Shown one piece after another: positions 14,674 to 23,105 of a stretch of DNA of 35,667 nucleotides. Position numbers and translations under genes: made by a program. Source of the stretch: an uncultured Robinsoniella sp. (GTDB lineage Bacteria > Bacillota > Clostridia > Lachnospirales > Lachnospiraceae); contig UQGG01000062.1 in NCBI GenBank assembly GCA_900540475.1, positions 1 to 35,667 of the forward strand. The letters run 5' to 3'. Every line of letters starts with the position of its first letter. The stretch's first letter is position 1. The notes under the pieces were generated by a model. The model did no database searches. It saw only the letters and a program-made list of their open reading frames with translations, and had not been told where the DNA came from.

Positions 14674-16174
14674 GGCACCCATCCGGGAAGGTCTGGGCAA
14701 GATCCTGAAAAAAATAAATTCAGGCTATGAACTGGCGGGATCGGCGGCAGATGGAATTGCCGGACTAAAGCTGGTTGAGCAGGAGCTGCCGGATCTGTTA
14801 ATTATGGACATTCGGATGCCGGATATGGACGGTCTTACCATGCTTCGCAAGCTTCGAAATGAAAACGTAGACTGTAAGGTAATTGTACTTACGGCGTATT
14901 CGGATTTTAACTACGCAAAGCAGGCGATTGAGCTGGGAATCGAATACTATCTGTTAAAACCCATTAAAATACCGGAATTGAAACATGCCTTAAAACAGGT
15001 GGAAGATTCACTGGCGGAACAGCGACAAATGGATCAGTCCATGACCCTGGACCATATTTTCCGGTCGGGCATTATGGGCCAGCTAGAAACAGATGGGCAG
15101 ATGGATCATATCCTTTACGAAAAATACGGTTTCCATTGGACGGATCCACTGTTTCTCTTCGTAATACGGCTGGGCAATGCCTATGATGACAGCCTGGTTC
15201 TTCTAACCGAGCTGCTAAAAGATATTGGGAGCCACAGCAGTTATTTTTCCAGCCATGTGATCGAAAATGAGTCCCGCCGTGCAGTTACGGTTGTGGTTTA
15301 CCGCACCCTGGAGGAAGAGCAGGTCGAATCCTATTTTGCAAAATCAGTGGTTCCCATGCTAATGGCGAATCTGGGAGATAAGGGGATCTACGGATGGGGA
15401 AAAAGTGACGGGCTGATGGAAATTGCTGAGGCATACCGGCAGATTTGGCTCCGAATGGAATGGAATCTGTCCGGGATGGAAAAGGGCATGATCTGTAAAG
15501 AAGATACGGATGGTATCCTGACCTATCCCTATAAATATCCAATGGATATTGAAACGCAGGTGAAAAATGCACTTCTGCGCCATGACAAAAAGGAATTTGA
15601 ACGGTGTCTGCGTGAATTCTGCAGGCTTTCCCGGGCGGAGATTTATCATCCTCTGGAAATCAAGGAGGGATGTATCCGTTTTACCTGGGCGGTTTTCAAT
15701 ACGGCAAAAGAGTTTGCAGGTACAGGAGAAGAGCTTTCAGTCCAGAAAATCTTGCAGACGGTAATGGATGCAGTCAGCTGGGAGGAAATTATGGCAGCCC
15801 TGTGGCAGGTGTTTGTGCAGATGCGCCCACAGGAAAGCCAGGAGGGACCGCCCGTTGGGATCATGGTACAAAGAACCCAGAATATGATCCAGGAGTATTA
15901 CAACCAGGGGATCAGCCTGGAAATGATCGCCCGGAAGCTGAATGTATCTGAGGAATATCTAAGCAGCCAGTTTAAAAAAGAGACAGGCAGCTCCTTTACA
16001 GAAACGCTGCGCAGATACAAAATAGACAAAGTCAAGAAACTGCTGCTGGAATCCGGGCTGAAATTAAACCAGATCGCCGTAATGGCTGGATATACAGACC
16101 CCAAATATATGAGCAAGGTATTCAAAGAAGAAGTTGGAATGCTTCCGGCAGAGTACCGCAAGACCTTTAAATAG
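14648..16174 (+). CDS. YesN-family response regulator, REC + AraC-type HTH
   Basis: 508 residues. The N-terminal receiver domain starts MRIVIVEDEAPIREG, with phosphoacceptor D54 (LLIMDIRMP), T82 and K104. A middle region (about 130-390) has no clear motif, as in other YesN proteins. The C-terminal AraC-type double helix-turn-helix (about 405-508) reads GISLEMIARKLNVSEEYLSSQFKKETG...KLNQIAVMAGYTDPKYMSKVFKEEVGMLPAEYRK. The ATG at 14648 is preceded 6 bases earlier by GAGGAGG (14635-14641) and begins exactly at the receiver domain; an in-frame ATG 117 bases upstream lies inside the kinase gene and was rejected. Its target promoters are not evident in the window. Confidence 0.93.
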   Translation: MRIVIVEDEAPIREGLGKILKKINSGYELAGSAADGIAGLKLVEQELPDLLIMDIRMPDMDGLTMLRKLRNENVDCKVIVLTAYSDFNYAKQAIELGIEYYLLKPIKIPELKHALKQVEDSLAEQRQMDQSMTLDHIFRSGIMGQLETDGQMDHILYEKYGFHWTDPLFLFVIRLGNAYDDSLVLLTELLKDIGSHSSYFSSHVIENESRRAVTVVVYRTLEEEQVESYFAKSVVPMLMANLGDKGIYGWGKSDGLMEIAEAYRQIWLRMEWNLSGMEKGMICKEDTDGILTYPYKYPMDIETQVKNALLRHDKKEFERCLREFCRLSRAEIYHPLEIKEGCIRFTWAVFNTAKEFAGTGEELSVQKILQTVMDAVSWEEIMAALWQVFVQMRPQESQEGPPVGIMVQRTQNMIQEYYNQGISLEMIARKLNVSEEYLSSQFKKETGSSFTETLRRYKIDKVKKLLLESGLKLNQIAVMAGYTDPKYMSKVFKEEVGMLPAEYRKTFK

Positions 16175-16296
16175 TAAATTGATATTAAATATTTCCTCCT
16201 TTTTTAAAAAGTTCCCCTATTTCTTTCCTGGAAAATAAGATAGAATGATAAAAAGTTAACAAAAGACAAAATAACGCATAATTCGCGAGAGGATAT

Positions 16297-16352
16297 GTGT
16301 GAAACACATTCACACTGCTGATTTTGATATAGCTCAAGCCAGCTTGCGCTAT
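16297..16352 (+). promoter_or_regulatory. Two hairpins in the leader of the HPr-like gene
   Basis: GTGTGAA (16297-16303) pairs with TTCACAC (16309-16315). ATAGC.CAAGC (16329-16339) pairs with GCTTG.GCTAT (16342-16352), leaving one mismatch and a very small loop. They lie in a leader of about 137 nt if transcription begins after the -10-like TAGAAT at 16241-16246, which lacks a good -35. The function is unknown. Confidence 0.4.
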
Positions 16353-16389
16353 TCAGGGGATAAATATCCAGGAAAAGGAGATCGATTTC

Positions 16390-16620
16390 ATGAAAGAAAT
16401 AAAGGTAAGTTTTGAAAATCCGGATGAAGTATTAGAATTTGTAAACCAGATCACAAATTATCCATATGACATGGATATGAAAAAAGGACATATTGTAATT
16501 GATGCGAAATCTATTTTAGGTGTTTTAGGACTTGCAGTCGGAAATGTTGTAGACTTGCAGATCCACGGCGAGCCATGTGAAAAGCTAACCGGGGCGCTGG
16601 AAAAATACCGCGTTTCTTAA
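16390..16620 (+). CDS. HPr-like protein lacking the phosphorylatable histidine (Crh-like)
   Basis: 76 residues with the HPr fold pattern: an N-terminal strand (EIKVSFEN), a helix, a strand, then DAKSILGVLGLAVGN, matching the NLKSIMGVMSLGVG block of HPr, and DLQIHGE with a final helix. Aligning back from the conserved KSI, the active-site His15 position falls at about N10, within FENPDE, so the phosphotransfer IHARP motif is missing. The regulatory serine equivalent to Ser46 is present as S41. This combination is that of Bacillus Crh, a catabolite-repression cofactor phosphorylated only on serine by HPr kinase. AAAGGAG lies before the ATG. No other PTS gene is nearby. A regulatory role is inference; a degenerate HPr with another role is possible. 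Confidence 0.8.
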   Translation: MKEIKVSFENPDEVLEFVNQITNYPYDMDMKKGHIVIDAKSILGVLGLAVGNVVDLQIHGEPCEKLTGALEKYRVS

Positions 16621-16661
16621 TTTTAATGCAGTCCTGTCTGAGGTATACAGGAGGTATAAAG

Positions 16662-16724
16662 ATGATAAAAATTCCGCTTGCGGCAGAGGCTGCAGGCGGT
16701 CTTTTTTATATGAACGCATTATGA
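16662..16724 (+). CDS. Candidate 20-residue small ORF upstream of secA
   Basis: A perfect AGGAGG (16649-16654) lies 7 bases before an ATG that opens a 20-codon frame (MIKIPLAAEAAGGLFYMNAL) ending in TGA at 16722-16724. The intrinsic terminator stem at 16674-16699 lies inside the frame. It could be a small protein, a leader peptide whose translation disrupts the terminator, or a chance ORF. It lies between the HPr-like gene and the secA promoter, and I recognise no homologue. Confidence 0.3.
   Translation: MIKIPLAAEAAGGLFYMNAL
16674..16708 (+). terminator. Intrinsic terminator after HPr-like gene
   Basis: CCGCTTGCGG (16674-16683) pairs with CTGCAGGCGG (16690-16699) with two G-U pairs and a 6-nt loop, followed by TCTTTTTT. 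It overlaps the small ORF at 16662-16724. Confidence 0.8.
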
Positions 16725-16759
16725 ACGATTTATGAAGCCCAAGTTTATAAAAAATTTTA

Positions 16760-16787
16760 TTGTGAAAAATGCGTAAAGGTGTTAATA
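16760..16787 (+). promoter_or_regulatory. Probable secA promoter
   Basis: TTGTGA (16760-16765), a 16-bp spacer and TTAATA (16782-16787). The -10 is imperfect and TATAGT at 16786-16791 is an alternative. It lies after the upstream terminator and 48 bp before the secA start. Confidence 0.5.
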
Positions 16788-16834
16788 TAGTTAGTGATTA
16801 TAAGAACACAGATGAAGGATATAGGTGAATAGAA

Positions 16835-19402
16835 ATGAATCTTATACAAAAAGTATTAGGGACTCATAGTGAGAGAGAGGTTAAAATGATCAAACCTCTT
16901 GTAAAAAAAGTAGAAGCTTTGAGGCCGACCATGCAGGCTTTGTCTGATGAAGAACTAAGAGATAAGACGAAAGAATATAAAAAGAGACTGGCTGATGGAG
17001 AGACTTTGGACGACCTGCTCCCGGAAGCATTTGCCACGGTGAGAGAAGCGGGCAAACGTGTTCTGGACATGGAGCATTATCCGGTTCAGATCATCGGTGG
17101 TATTATCCTGCACCAGGGACGTATTGCAGAAATGAAAACAGGTGAAGGTAAAACATTGGTTTCTACACTTCCTGCGTACCTGAATGCTTTGGAAGGAAAA
17201 GGCGTTCATATCGTAACGGTTAATGATTATCTGGCACATCGTGATGCTGAGTGGATGGGAAAAGTGCATGAGTTTTTAGGTCTGAAGGTAGGCTGTGTAT
17301 TAAACTCTATGGACAATGACGAGAGACGGGATGCATACAATTGTGATATCACATATGTTACCAATAATGAATTAGGATTTGATTATCTGCGTGATAACAT
17401 GGTTATCTACAAGGAACAGCTGGTACAGAGAGATCTGCATTATGCCATCATCGATGAGGTCGATTCCGTGCTGATTGATGAAGCCAGGACACCGCTTATC
17501 ATTTCCGGGCAGAGTGGAAAATCCACGAAGCTGTATGAAGTCTGCGATATCCTTGCACGTCAGCTGGAGCGTGGTGAAGCCAGCGGTGAAGTTACCAAGA
17601 TGTCTGCTATCATGGGCGAAGAAATCATTGAGACCGGTGATTTTATCGTAAATGAAAAGGACAAGGTTGTTAACCTGACCGAAGATGGTGTAAAAAAGGT
17701 AGAAAAATTCTTCCAGATTGAAAACCTGGCTGATCCGGATAATCTGGAGATCCAGCACAATATCAATCTTGCACTGCGTGCCCACAATCTGATGTTCCGT
17801 GATCAGGATTATGTTGTAAAAGATGACGAGGTACTGATTGTAGATGAATTTACAGGACGTATCATGCCGGGCAGAAGATATTCCGATGGACTGCATCAGG
17901 CAATTGAAGCAAAAGAACATGTGAAGGTAAAGAGAGAAAGCAAGACCCTTGCTACGATCACTTTCCAGAACTTTTTCAATAAATATACAAAGAAATCCGG
18001 TATGACCGGTACCGCTTTGACAGAGGAAAAGGAATTCCGTGATATCTATGGAATGGATGTTATTGAGATACCGACCAACAGACCGGTAGCACGTAAGGAT
18101 GCTGACGATGCCGTGTACATGACCAAAAAGGAAAAATTCCATGCAGTTGTGGATTCTATTGAAGAAGCCCATGCAAAGGGACAACCTGTACTGGTTGGTA
18201 CGATCACCATCGAGACTTCCGAATTAATCAGCAGTATGCTGAAGAAGCGCGGAATCCAGCATAAAGTTCTGAATGCGAAATTCCATGAATTAGAGGCTGA
18301 GATCGTTGCTGAGGCAGGTATACATGGTGCAGTTACCATTGCGACCAATATGGCAGGCCGTGGTACGGACATTAAGCTGGATGATGATTCCAAAGCAGCA
18401 GGCGGTTTGAAGATTATCGGTACCGAACGTCATGAGTCCAGACGTATTGATAATCAGCTGCGCGGACGTTCCGGTCGTCAGGGAGATCCCGGTGAATCCA
18501 GATTCTTCATTTCCCTGGAAGATGATCTGATGCGTCTGTTTGGTTCAGAACGTCTCATGGGTATATTTAAATCCCTGGGTGTATCTGAAAATGAGCAGAT
18601 CGAACACAAGATGCTTTCTTCTGCAATTGAAAAAGCACAGAAGAAGATCGAGAGCAACAACTATGGAATCCGTAAGAATCTGTTAGAATATGACCAGGTA
18701 AATAATGAGCAGCGTGAAATTATTTACAAGGAGAGAAGAAGGGTTCTGGACGGAGAGAGCATGCGGGATTCCATCTACAAGATGATTACCGATATTGTGG
18801 ACAATACCGTTGATATGTGTATCGCGGATGATGCGGATAATGAAGAATGGGATTTAAATGAATTGAATTCCCTGCTGAATCCGATTATTCCTCTGCAGCC
18901 AGTTACAAAAGAGGATATTAAGAAAATAAAGAAGAACCAGCTGAAACAGAATTTAAAGGAAAAAGCGGTGAAGCTGTACGAGACAAAGGAAGCAGAATTC
19001 CCGGAACCGGAACAGCTGCGTGAACTGGAGCGAGTAATTCTTCTGAAAGTAATCGACCGCAAGTGGATGGATCATATCGATGATATGGATCAGCTGCGTC
19101 AGGGTATCGGACTCCAGGCTTATGGACAGAAAGACCCGCTGGTTGAATACAAGATGAGCGGATACGAAATGTTTGACACCATGTCTGCAGGAATCCAGGA
19201 AGATACACTCCGTCTGTTATACCATGTCCGCATTGAGCAGAAGGTAGAACGTGAAGAAGTTGCCAAGGTAACCGGAACTAACAAAGATGACTCTGAAGTA
19301 AAAGGCCCGGTAAGACGTACTTCTGAAAAAGTTTATCCAAACGATCCGTGTCCATGCGGAAGCGGCAAGAAATACAAACAATGCTGCGGAAGAAGAGCAT
19401 AA
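16835..19402 (+). CDS. secA: Preprotein translocase ATPase SecA
   Basis: 855-residue motor ATPase that drives preproteins through SecYEG. It shows the Walker A loop KTGEGKT (101-107), DEVD (207-210, in AIIDEVDSVLIDEARTPLIISG), the preprotein-crosslinking region, and helicase motifs TNMAGRGTDIKL and LRGRSGRQGDPG. The C-terminal zinc-binding tail CPCGSGKKYKQCC (839-851) also contacts SecB-like partners or ribosomes in other species. Length is typical for single-copy Firmicute SecA. The ribosome binding site before the ATG is weak (AGG at about 16821-16823). The gene is followed by a terminator and then prfB, the order found in many Firmicutes (secA-prfB). Confidence 0.98.
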   Translation: MNLIQKVLGTHSEREVKMIKPLVKKVEALRPTMQALSDEELRDKTKEYKKRLADGETLDDLLPEAFATVREAGKRVLDMEHYPVQIIGGIILHQGRIAEMKTGEGKTLVSTLPAYLNALEGKGVHIVTVNDYLAHRDAEWMGKVHEFLGLKVGCVLNSMDNDERRDAYNCDITYVTNNELGFDYLRDNMVIYKEQLVQRDLHYAIIDEVDSVLIDEARTPLIISGQSGKSTKLYEVCDILARQLERGEASGEVTKMSAIMGEEIIETGDFIVNEKDKVVNLTEDGVKKVEKFFQIENLADPDNLEIQHNINLALRAHNLMFRDQDYVVKDDEVLIVDEFTGRIMPGRRYSDGLHQAIEAKEHVKVKRESKTLATITFQNFFNKYTKKSGMTGTALTEEKEFRDIYGMDVIEIPTNRPVARKDADDAVYMTKKEKFHAVVDSIEEAHAKGQPVLVGTITIETSELISSMLKKRGIQHKVLNAKFHELEAEIVAEAGIHGAVTIATNMAGRGTDIKLDDDSKAAGGLKIIGTERHESRRIDNQLRGRSGRQGDPGESRFFISLEDDLMRLFGSERLMGIFKSLGVSENEQIEHKMLSSAIEKAQKKIESNNYGIRKNLLEYDQVNNEQREIIYKERRRVLDGESMRDSIYKMITDIVDNTVDMCIADDADNEEWDLNELNSLLNPIIPLQPVTKEDIKKIKKNQLKQNLKEKAVKLYETKEAEFPEPEQLRELERVILLKVIDRKWMDHIDDMDQLRQGIGLQAYGQKDPLVEYKMSGYEMFDTMSAGIQEDTLRLLYHVRIEQKVEREEVAKVTGTNKDDSEVKGPVRRTSEKVYPNDPCPCGSGKKYKQCCGRRA

Positions 19403-19440
19403 GTTTGAAACTGCAATGTGCAGGGGAATGAATATAGAAC

Positions 19441-19473
19441 AAAAAGGGTCGTTTGCATAAAACGGCCTTTTTG
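19441..19473 (+). terminator. Intrinsic terminator after secA
   Basis: AAAAAGG.TCGTTT pairs with AAACGGCCTTTTT, with one bulged G and a G-U pair, and ends in a T-run. prfB follows only 38 bases later, so read-through may feed it. Confidence 0.75.
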
Positions 19474-19511
19474 TAAATAAATCAAATAATTAATTGAGAG
19501 AAGGTGAAGCT

Positions 19512-20640
19512 GTGGTAGAATTAGATCAATTTAAATATACGTTAGGCACGTATGCGAAACCATTAGTGGAAGTGAGGGATTCACTTTGACCTGGCTAACA
19601 AGGAAAAGCGGATTCAGGAATTAGAGCGTAAGATGGAAGAACCTGACTTTTGGGATCAGCCCGAAAAGTCACAGGAATATATGAAAACGCTCAGCAGTTT
19701 AAAGGATGATATTGAAATATTCCGCAAACTGAATGATCAGTATGAAGAAATAGAAACACTTCTGGAAATGGCGTATGAGGAAAATGATGCCTCACTGATT
19801 CCGGAAATAGAAGAAACACTGAATGATTTTACGGCATCTCTGGAAAATATCCGGATCAAGACCTTATTGGCCGGTGAGTATGACAGAGATCATGCAATAA
19901 TGACACTCCATGCAGGTGCAGGCGGTACCGAGTCCTGTGACTGGGCAAGTATGCTCTACCGTATGTACAACAGATGGGCAGACCGGAAAGGTTTTCAGGT
20001 AGAAGTCCTGGATTATCTGGATGGAGAAGAAGCCGGAATCAAATCAGTTACCTTTGAAGTAAAAGGTGAGAATGCATTTGGGTATCTGAAGTCGGAAAAA
20101 GGTGTGCACAGGCTGGTGCGCATTTCACCGTTTAATGCGGCGGGAAAACGCCAGACCTCCTTTGTATCCTGTGATGTTATGCCGGATATTGAAGAAGATA
20201 TCGATATTGAGATCCGGGATGAGGATTTAAGGATTGACACCTACCGCTCCAGCGGTGCCGGAGGCCAGCATATCAACAAAACCTCCTCAGCCATCCGTAT
20301 TACCCATCTGCCCACCAATATCGTGGTGCAGTGCCAGAATGAACGGTCTCAGCACATGAATAAAGATAAAGCTATGCAAATGTTAAAAGCAAAGCTGTAT
20401 CTGCTTAAACAGCAGGAAAATGCGGAAAAAGTATCTGATATCCGTGGTGAAGTGAAGGAAATCGGCTGGGGCAACCAGATCCGTTCCTATGTCATGCAGC
20501 CATATACCATGGTCAAAGACCACCGCACCAATGCGGAATCAGGCAATGTGGACAGCGTAATGGACGGAGGTATTGATATCTTTATCAATGCTTACCTTAA
20601 GTGGCTGGCTCTGGGAACAAAAGAAGCAGAAAACGAATAG
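19512..20640 (+). CDS. prfB: Peptide chain release factor 2, with programmed +1 frameshift
   Basis: RF2 ends translation at UGA and UAA. The gene starts at GTG 19512, after AAGG, and encodes 25 codons ending CTT-TGA (19584-19589). Shifting +1 at CTT and reading GAC from 19588 continues the frame to the stop at 20640, giving 375 residues. In this numbering the anticodon-mimic SPF is 205-207 and the catalytic GGQ is 250-252, as in E. coli RF2, which confirms the reconstruction. The slip site CTTTGAC is preceded by an internal Shine-Dalgarno-like GAGGG (19574-19578). The in-frame UGA makes synthesis self-regulating: low RF2 favours the frameshift. The N-terminal SD spacing is slightly longer than in E. 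coli. Confidence 0.97.
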
Positions 20641-20652
20641 CAGGTTGTGGAT

Positions 20653-20675
20653 AAGCGGAGGGGATACCTCCGCTT
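20653..20675 (+). other. Hairpin without T-tract between prfB and the SPFH operon
   Basis: AAGCGGAGG (20653-20661) pairs perfectly with CCTCCGCTT (20667-20675) around a 5-nt loop. No T-run follows, so it could be an mRNA-stability or processing element rather than a terminator. I saw no promoter in the 75-base gap. Confidence 0.5.
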
Positions 20676-20715
20676 GTGTGCAAAAAACAGAAGATTAATA
20701 ACAGGAGGACAATAT

Positions 20716-22047
20716 ATGGGAATTATAAAAGCAGCAACAGGTGCAATTGGAAGTTCATTAGCAGATCAGTGGCTGGAAGTAATTGAGCCGGAAGATATGG
20801 GAGACCAGACGCTTCTGACCCGCGGTGTGAAGATGCGAACCGGCTCTAATACCAAAAGCAGTTCCGATACCATTTCAAATGGTTCTGTAATCCACGTGTA
20901 TGACAATCAGTTCATGCTTCTGGTGGATGGCGGCAGAATTATTGATTACACGGCTGAGCCGGGTTACTATACCGTTAATAATTCATCCATGCCCTCTTTA
21001 TTTAACGGAGAGCTGGAAGATGCCGTAAGGGAGACCTTTTCCCGGTTTAAATTCGGAGGTGTGACCCCAACAGCCCAAAAGGTATATTTTATCAATCTCC
21101 AGGAGATTAAGGGAATCCGGTTTGGTACCAGAAATCCCATTAACTATTTTGATAATTTTTATAATGCAGAACTTTTCCTGCGGGCACATGGAACGTACTC
21201 CATTAAAATTACGGATCCGCTCCTGTTTTATGCGGAAGCAGTGCCCAGAAACAGCGGCCAGGTAGAAATCAGTGAGATTAACGAGCAGTATCTCTCCGAA
21301 TTCTTAGAAGCTCTCCAGACATCCATTAACCAGATGTCTGCGGACGGTACGAGGATTTCTTTTGTATCTTCTAAAGCAAGGGAACTGGGAAAATATATGG
21401 CGCAGACTCTGGATGAAGACTGGCGCCAGATGCGTGGAATGGAGATTCAGTCGGTAGGAATTGCAAGCATTTCCTATGATGAAGAATCCCAGAAATTAAT
21501 CAATATGAGGAATCAGGGAGCGATGCTTGGAGATCCGTCTATCCGGGAGGGATATGTCCAGGGAGCGATTGCCCACGGTCTGGAAGCAGCCGGTTCAAAC
21601 CCGAACGGCAGTATGGCTGGTTTTATGGGAATGGGCATGGGGATGCAGAATGCAGGTAACTTTATGGGAACTGCTTCGGCTAATAATATGCAGCAGATGC
21701 AGATGAACCAGGAAGCCGGAAACGCAGCAAATGCAGCCTCAGGTGCAGGAAACGCCCCGGGTACAGTCAATGCAGGTAACCAGGGAGATATCCAGGCATC
21801 GGCAGACGGTGCAGGCAGCTGGAATTGTCAGTGCGGAACTTCCAACAGCGGAAAATTCTGCTCCAATTGCGGTAAAGCAAAGCCAGAACAGACACAGGGC
21901 TGGTTATGCAGCTGCGGAGCTTCCAATACAGGAAAATTCTGTTCAAACTGCGGGAATGAAAGACCGGTATCGGCAGACTGGACATGCGGCTGTGGAGTAA
22001 AAAATACTGGGAAATTCTGCTCGGAATGCGGAAAACCGCGCCCATAA
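20716..22047 (+). CDS. SPFH/Band 7 protein with three C-terminal zinc ribbons (YdjI-like)
   Basis: 443 residues. The N-terminal two thirds (about 1-270) match the SPFH 'virion core' family that includes Bacillus YdjI, with KMRTGSNTKSSSDTISNGSVIHVYDNQFMLLVDGGRIID near the start and FNAELF-type and MRGMEIQSVGIASISYDEES segments. A Met/Asn/Ala/Gly-rich linker (about 275-370) follows. The end has three tandem repeats of W.C.CG..N.GKFCS.CG...P, each with four cysteines, so three small zinc ribbons. The ATG at 20716 has a perfect AGGAGG 7 bases before it; the open frame upstream lacks one. It leads a three-gene operon. SPFH proteins organise membrane microdomains, and a membrane-stress role is inferred from the Bacillus ydjFGHI operon. 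Confidence 0.85.
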   Translation: MGIIKAATGAIGSSLADQWLEVIEPEDMGDQTLLTRGVKMRTGSNTKSSSDTISNGSVIHVYDNQFMLLVDGGRIIDYTAEPGYYTVNNSSMPSLFNGELEDAVRETFSRFKFGGVTPTAQKVYFINLQEIKGIRFGTRNPINYFDNFYNAELFLRAHGTYSIKITDPLLFYAEAVPRNSGQVEISEINEQYLSEFLEALQTSINQMSADGTRISFVSSKARELGKYMAQTLDEDWRQMRGMEIQSVGIASISYDEESQKLINMRNQGAMLGDPSIREGYVQGAIAHGLEAAGSNPNGSMAGFMGMGMGMQNAGNFMGTASANNMQQMQMNQEAGNAANAASGAGNAPGTVNAGNQGDIQASADGAGSWNCQCGTSNSGKFCSNCGKAKPEQTQGWLCSCGASNTGKFCSNCGNERPVSADWTCGCGVKNTGKFCSECGKPRP

Positions 22048-22061
22048 TCAGGAGGTAATGC

Positions 22062-23105
22062 ATGGCAGTTGTAAGCTACAAATGTCCAAACTGCGGTGGG
22101 GATCTTCGCTTTGATCCCAAGACCCAAAAGTACAAATGTGAATATTGCCTTTCAGAATTTACGGAAGAGGTTCTGCACCAACAGGAAGAGAAAGAATCCT
22201 CAGGTCAGCAGAGTGCGGAACAGGAGAGCCGGGATGGGCTTGTCTATTCCTGTCCAAGCTGCGGTGCGCAGATCATAACAGATGAAACCACAGCGGCAAC
22301 GTTCTGTTACTATTGCCACAATCCAGTAGTTCTGGAAGGAAAACTCTCCGGTGATTATAAACCGGATCAGATTATACCGTTTAAGGTGGATAAGAAAGAA
22401 GCGGTGTCCCATTTCCTGGCGTATATGAAGAAGAAAAAGTTTGTTCCGAAAGCCTTTTTTAATAAAGACCAGATAGAAAAAATTTCCGGGGTGTATTTCC
22501 CGTTCTGGATGTTTGAATGTGATGTGATGGGGCATATGGATGCCACGGCTACGAATGTGCGTATTTACCGCATTGGTGATACTGAATTTACGGAGACCAG
22601 GTTCTACAATGTCCAGCGGGAAGGCGGCCTGCATTTTGAGGAACTTACGAAGAATGCATTAAATAAGGCAAACCGAAAGCTTGTTGAAGGGGTGCAGCCA
22701 TTTATGCTGAATGACCTGCAAAAGTTCTCTATGGGCTATTTATCCGGGTTTCAGGCGGAAAAAAGGGATATGGAGAAACGAGACTTTGAAGACGAGGTCC
22801 GAAGAGAGATCAGCGATTATTCCAAAAGTATTCTAAAAGACAGCATAAGCGGCTATACCACGGTAAAATCATCGAACCTTGCCCTGGATACTCCATCTGA
22901 ACACTGGAAATATATTTTGCTGCCTGTCTGGGTGCTTACCTATAAAGGCAAAGACGATAAGATGTACTACTATGCCATGAATGGGCAGACAAAAAATATC
23001 TGCGGCGAGCTTCCCATTGACTATAAGAAGGTGGCGCTGATGTTTGCAGCCATTGCAATACCGGTATTCTTACTATTATTGTTAGGAGGGTATTTCATAT
23101 GGTAA
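22062..23105 (+). CDS. Zinc-ribbon, C-terminally membrane-anchored protein (YdjG-like)
   Basis: 347 residues. Two N-terminal zinc ribbons use C8, C11, C26, C29 (CPNCG...CEYC) and C64, C67, C82, C85 (CPSCG...CYYC), the latter resembling TFIIB-type ribbons. A central domain (about 95-320) includes IIPFKVDKKEAVSHF, GVYFPFWMFECDVMGHMDATATNVR and LLPVWVLTYKGKD. A single C-terminal transmembrane helix (about 326-346) ends at the stop. AGGAGG lies before the ATG, 14 bases after the SPFH gene. The next gene overlaps its end by 7 bases. In Bacillus subtilis the YdjG/YdjH pair anchors PspA-type proteins at the membrane; no pspA gene is in this window. Confidence 0.85.
   Translation: MAVVSYKCPNCGGDLRFDPKTQKYKCEYCLSEFTEEVLHQQEEKESSGQQSAEQESRDGLVYSCPSCGAQIITDETTAATFCYYCHNPVVLEGKLSGDYKPDQIIPFKVDKKEAVSHFLAYMKKKKFVPKAFFNKDQIEKISGVYFPFWMFECDVMGHMDATATNVRIYRIGDTEFTETRFYNVQREGGLHFEELTKNALNKANRKLVEGVQPFMLNDLQKFSMGYLSGFQAEKRDMEKRDFEDEVRREISDYSKSILKDSISGYTTVKSSNLALDTPSEHWKYILLPVWVLTYKGKDDKMYYYAMNGQTKNICGELPIDYKKVALMFAAIAIPVFLLLLLGGYFIW

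Noticed and set aside
17372..18184. Open frame of 270 codons on the minus strand inside secA
   Set aside because: Antisense to highly conserved secA, with Phe/Ile/His-rich composition and no ribosome binding site.
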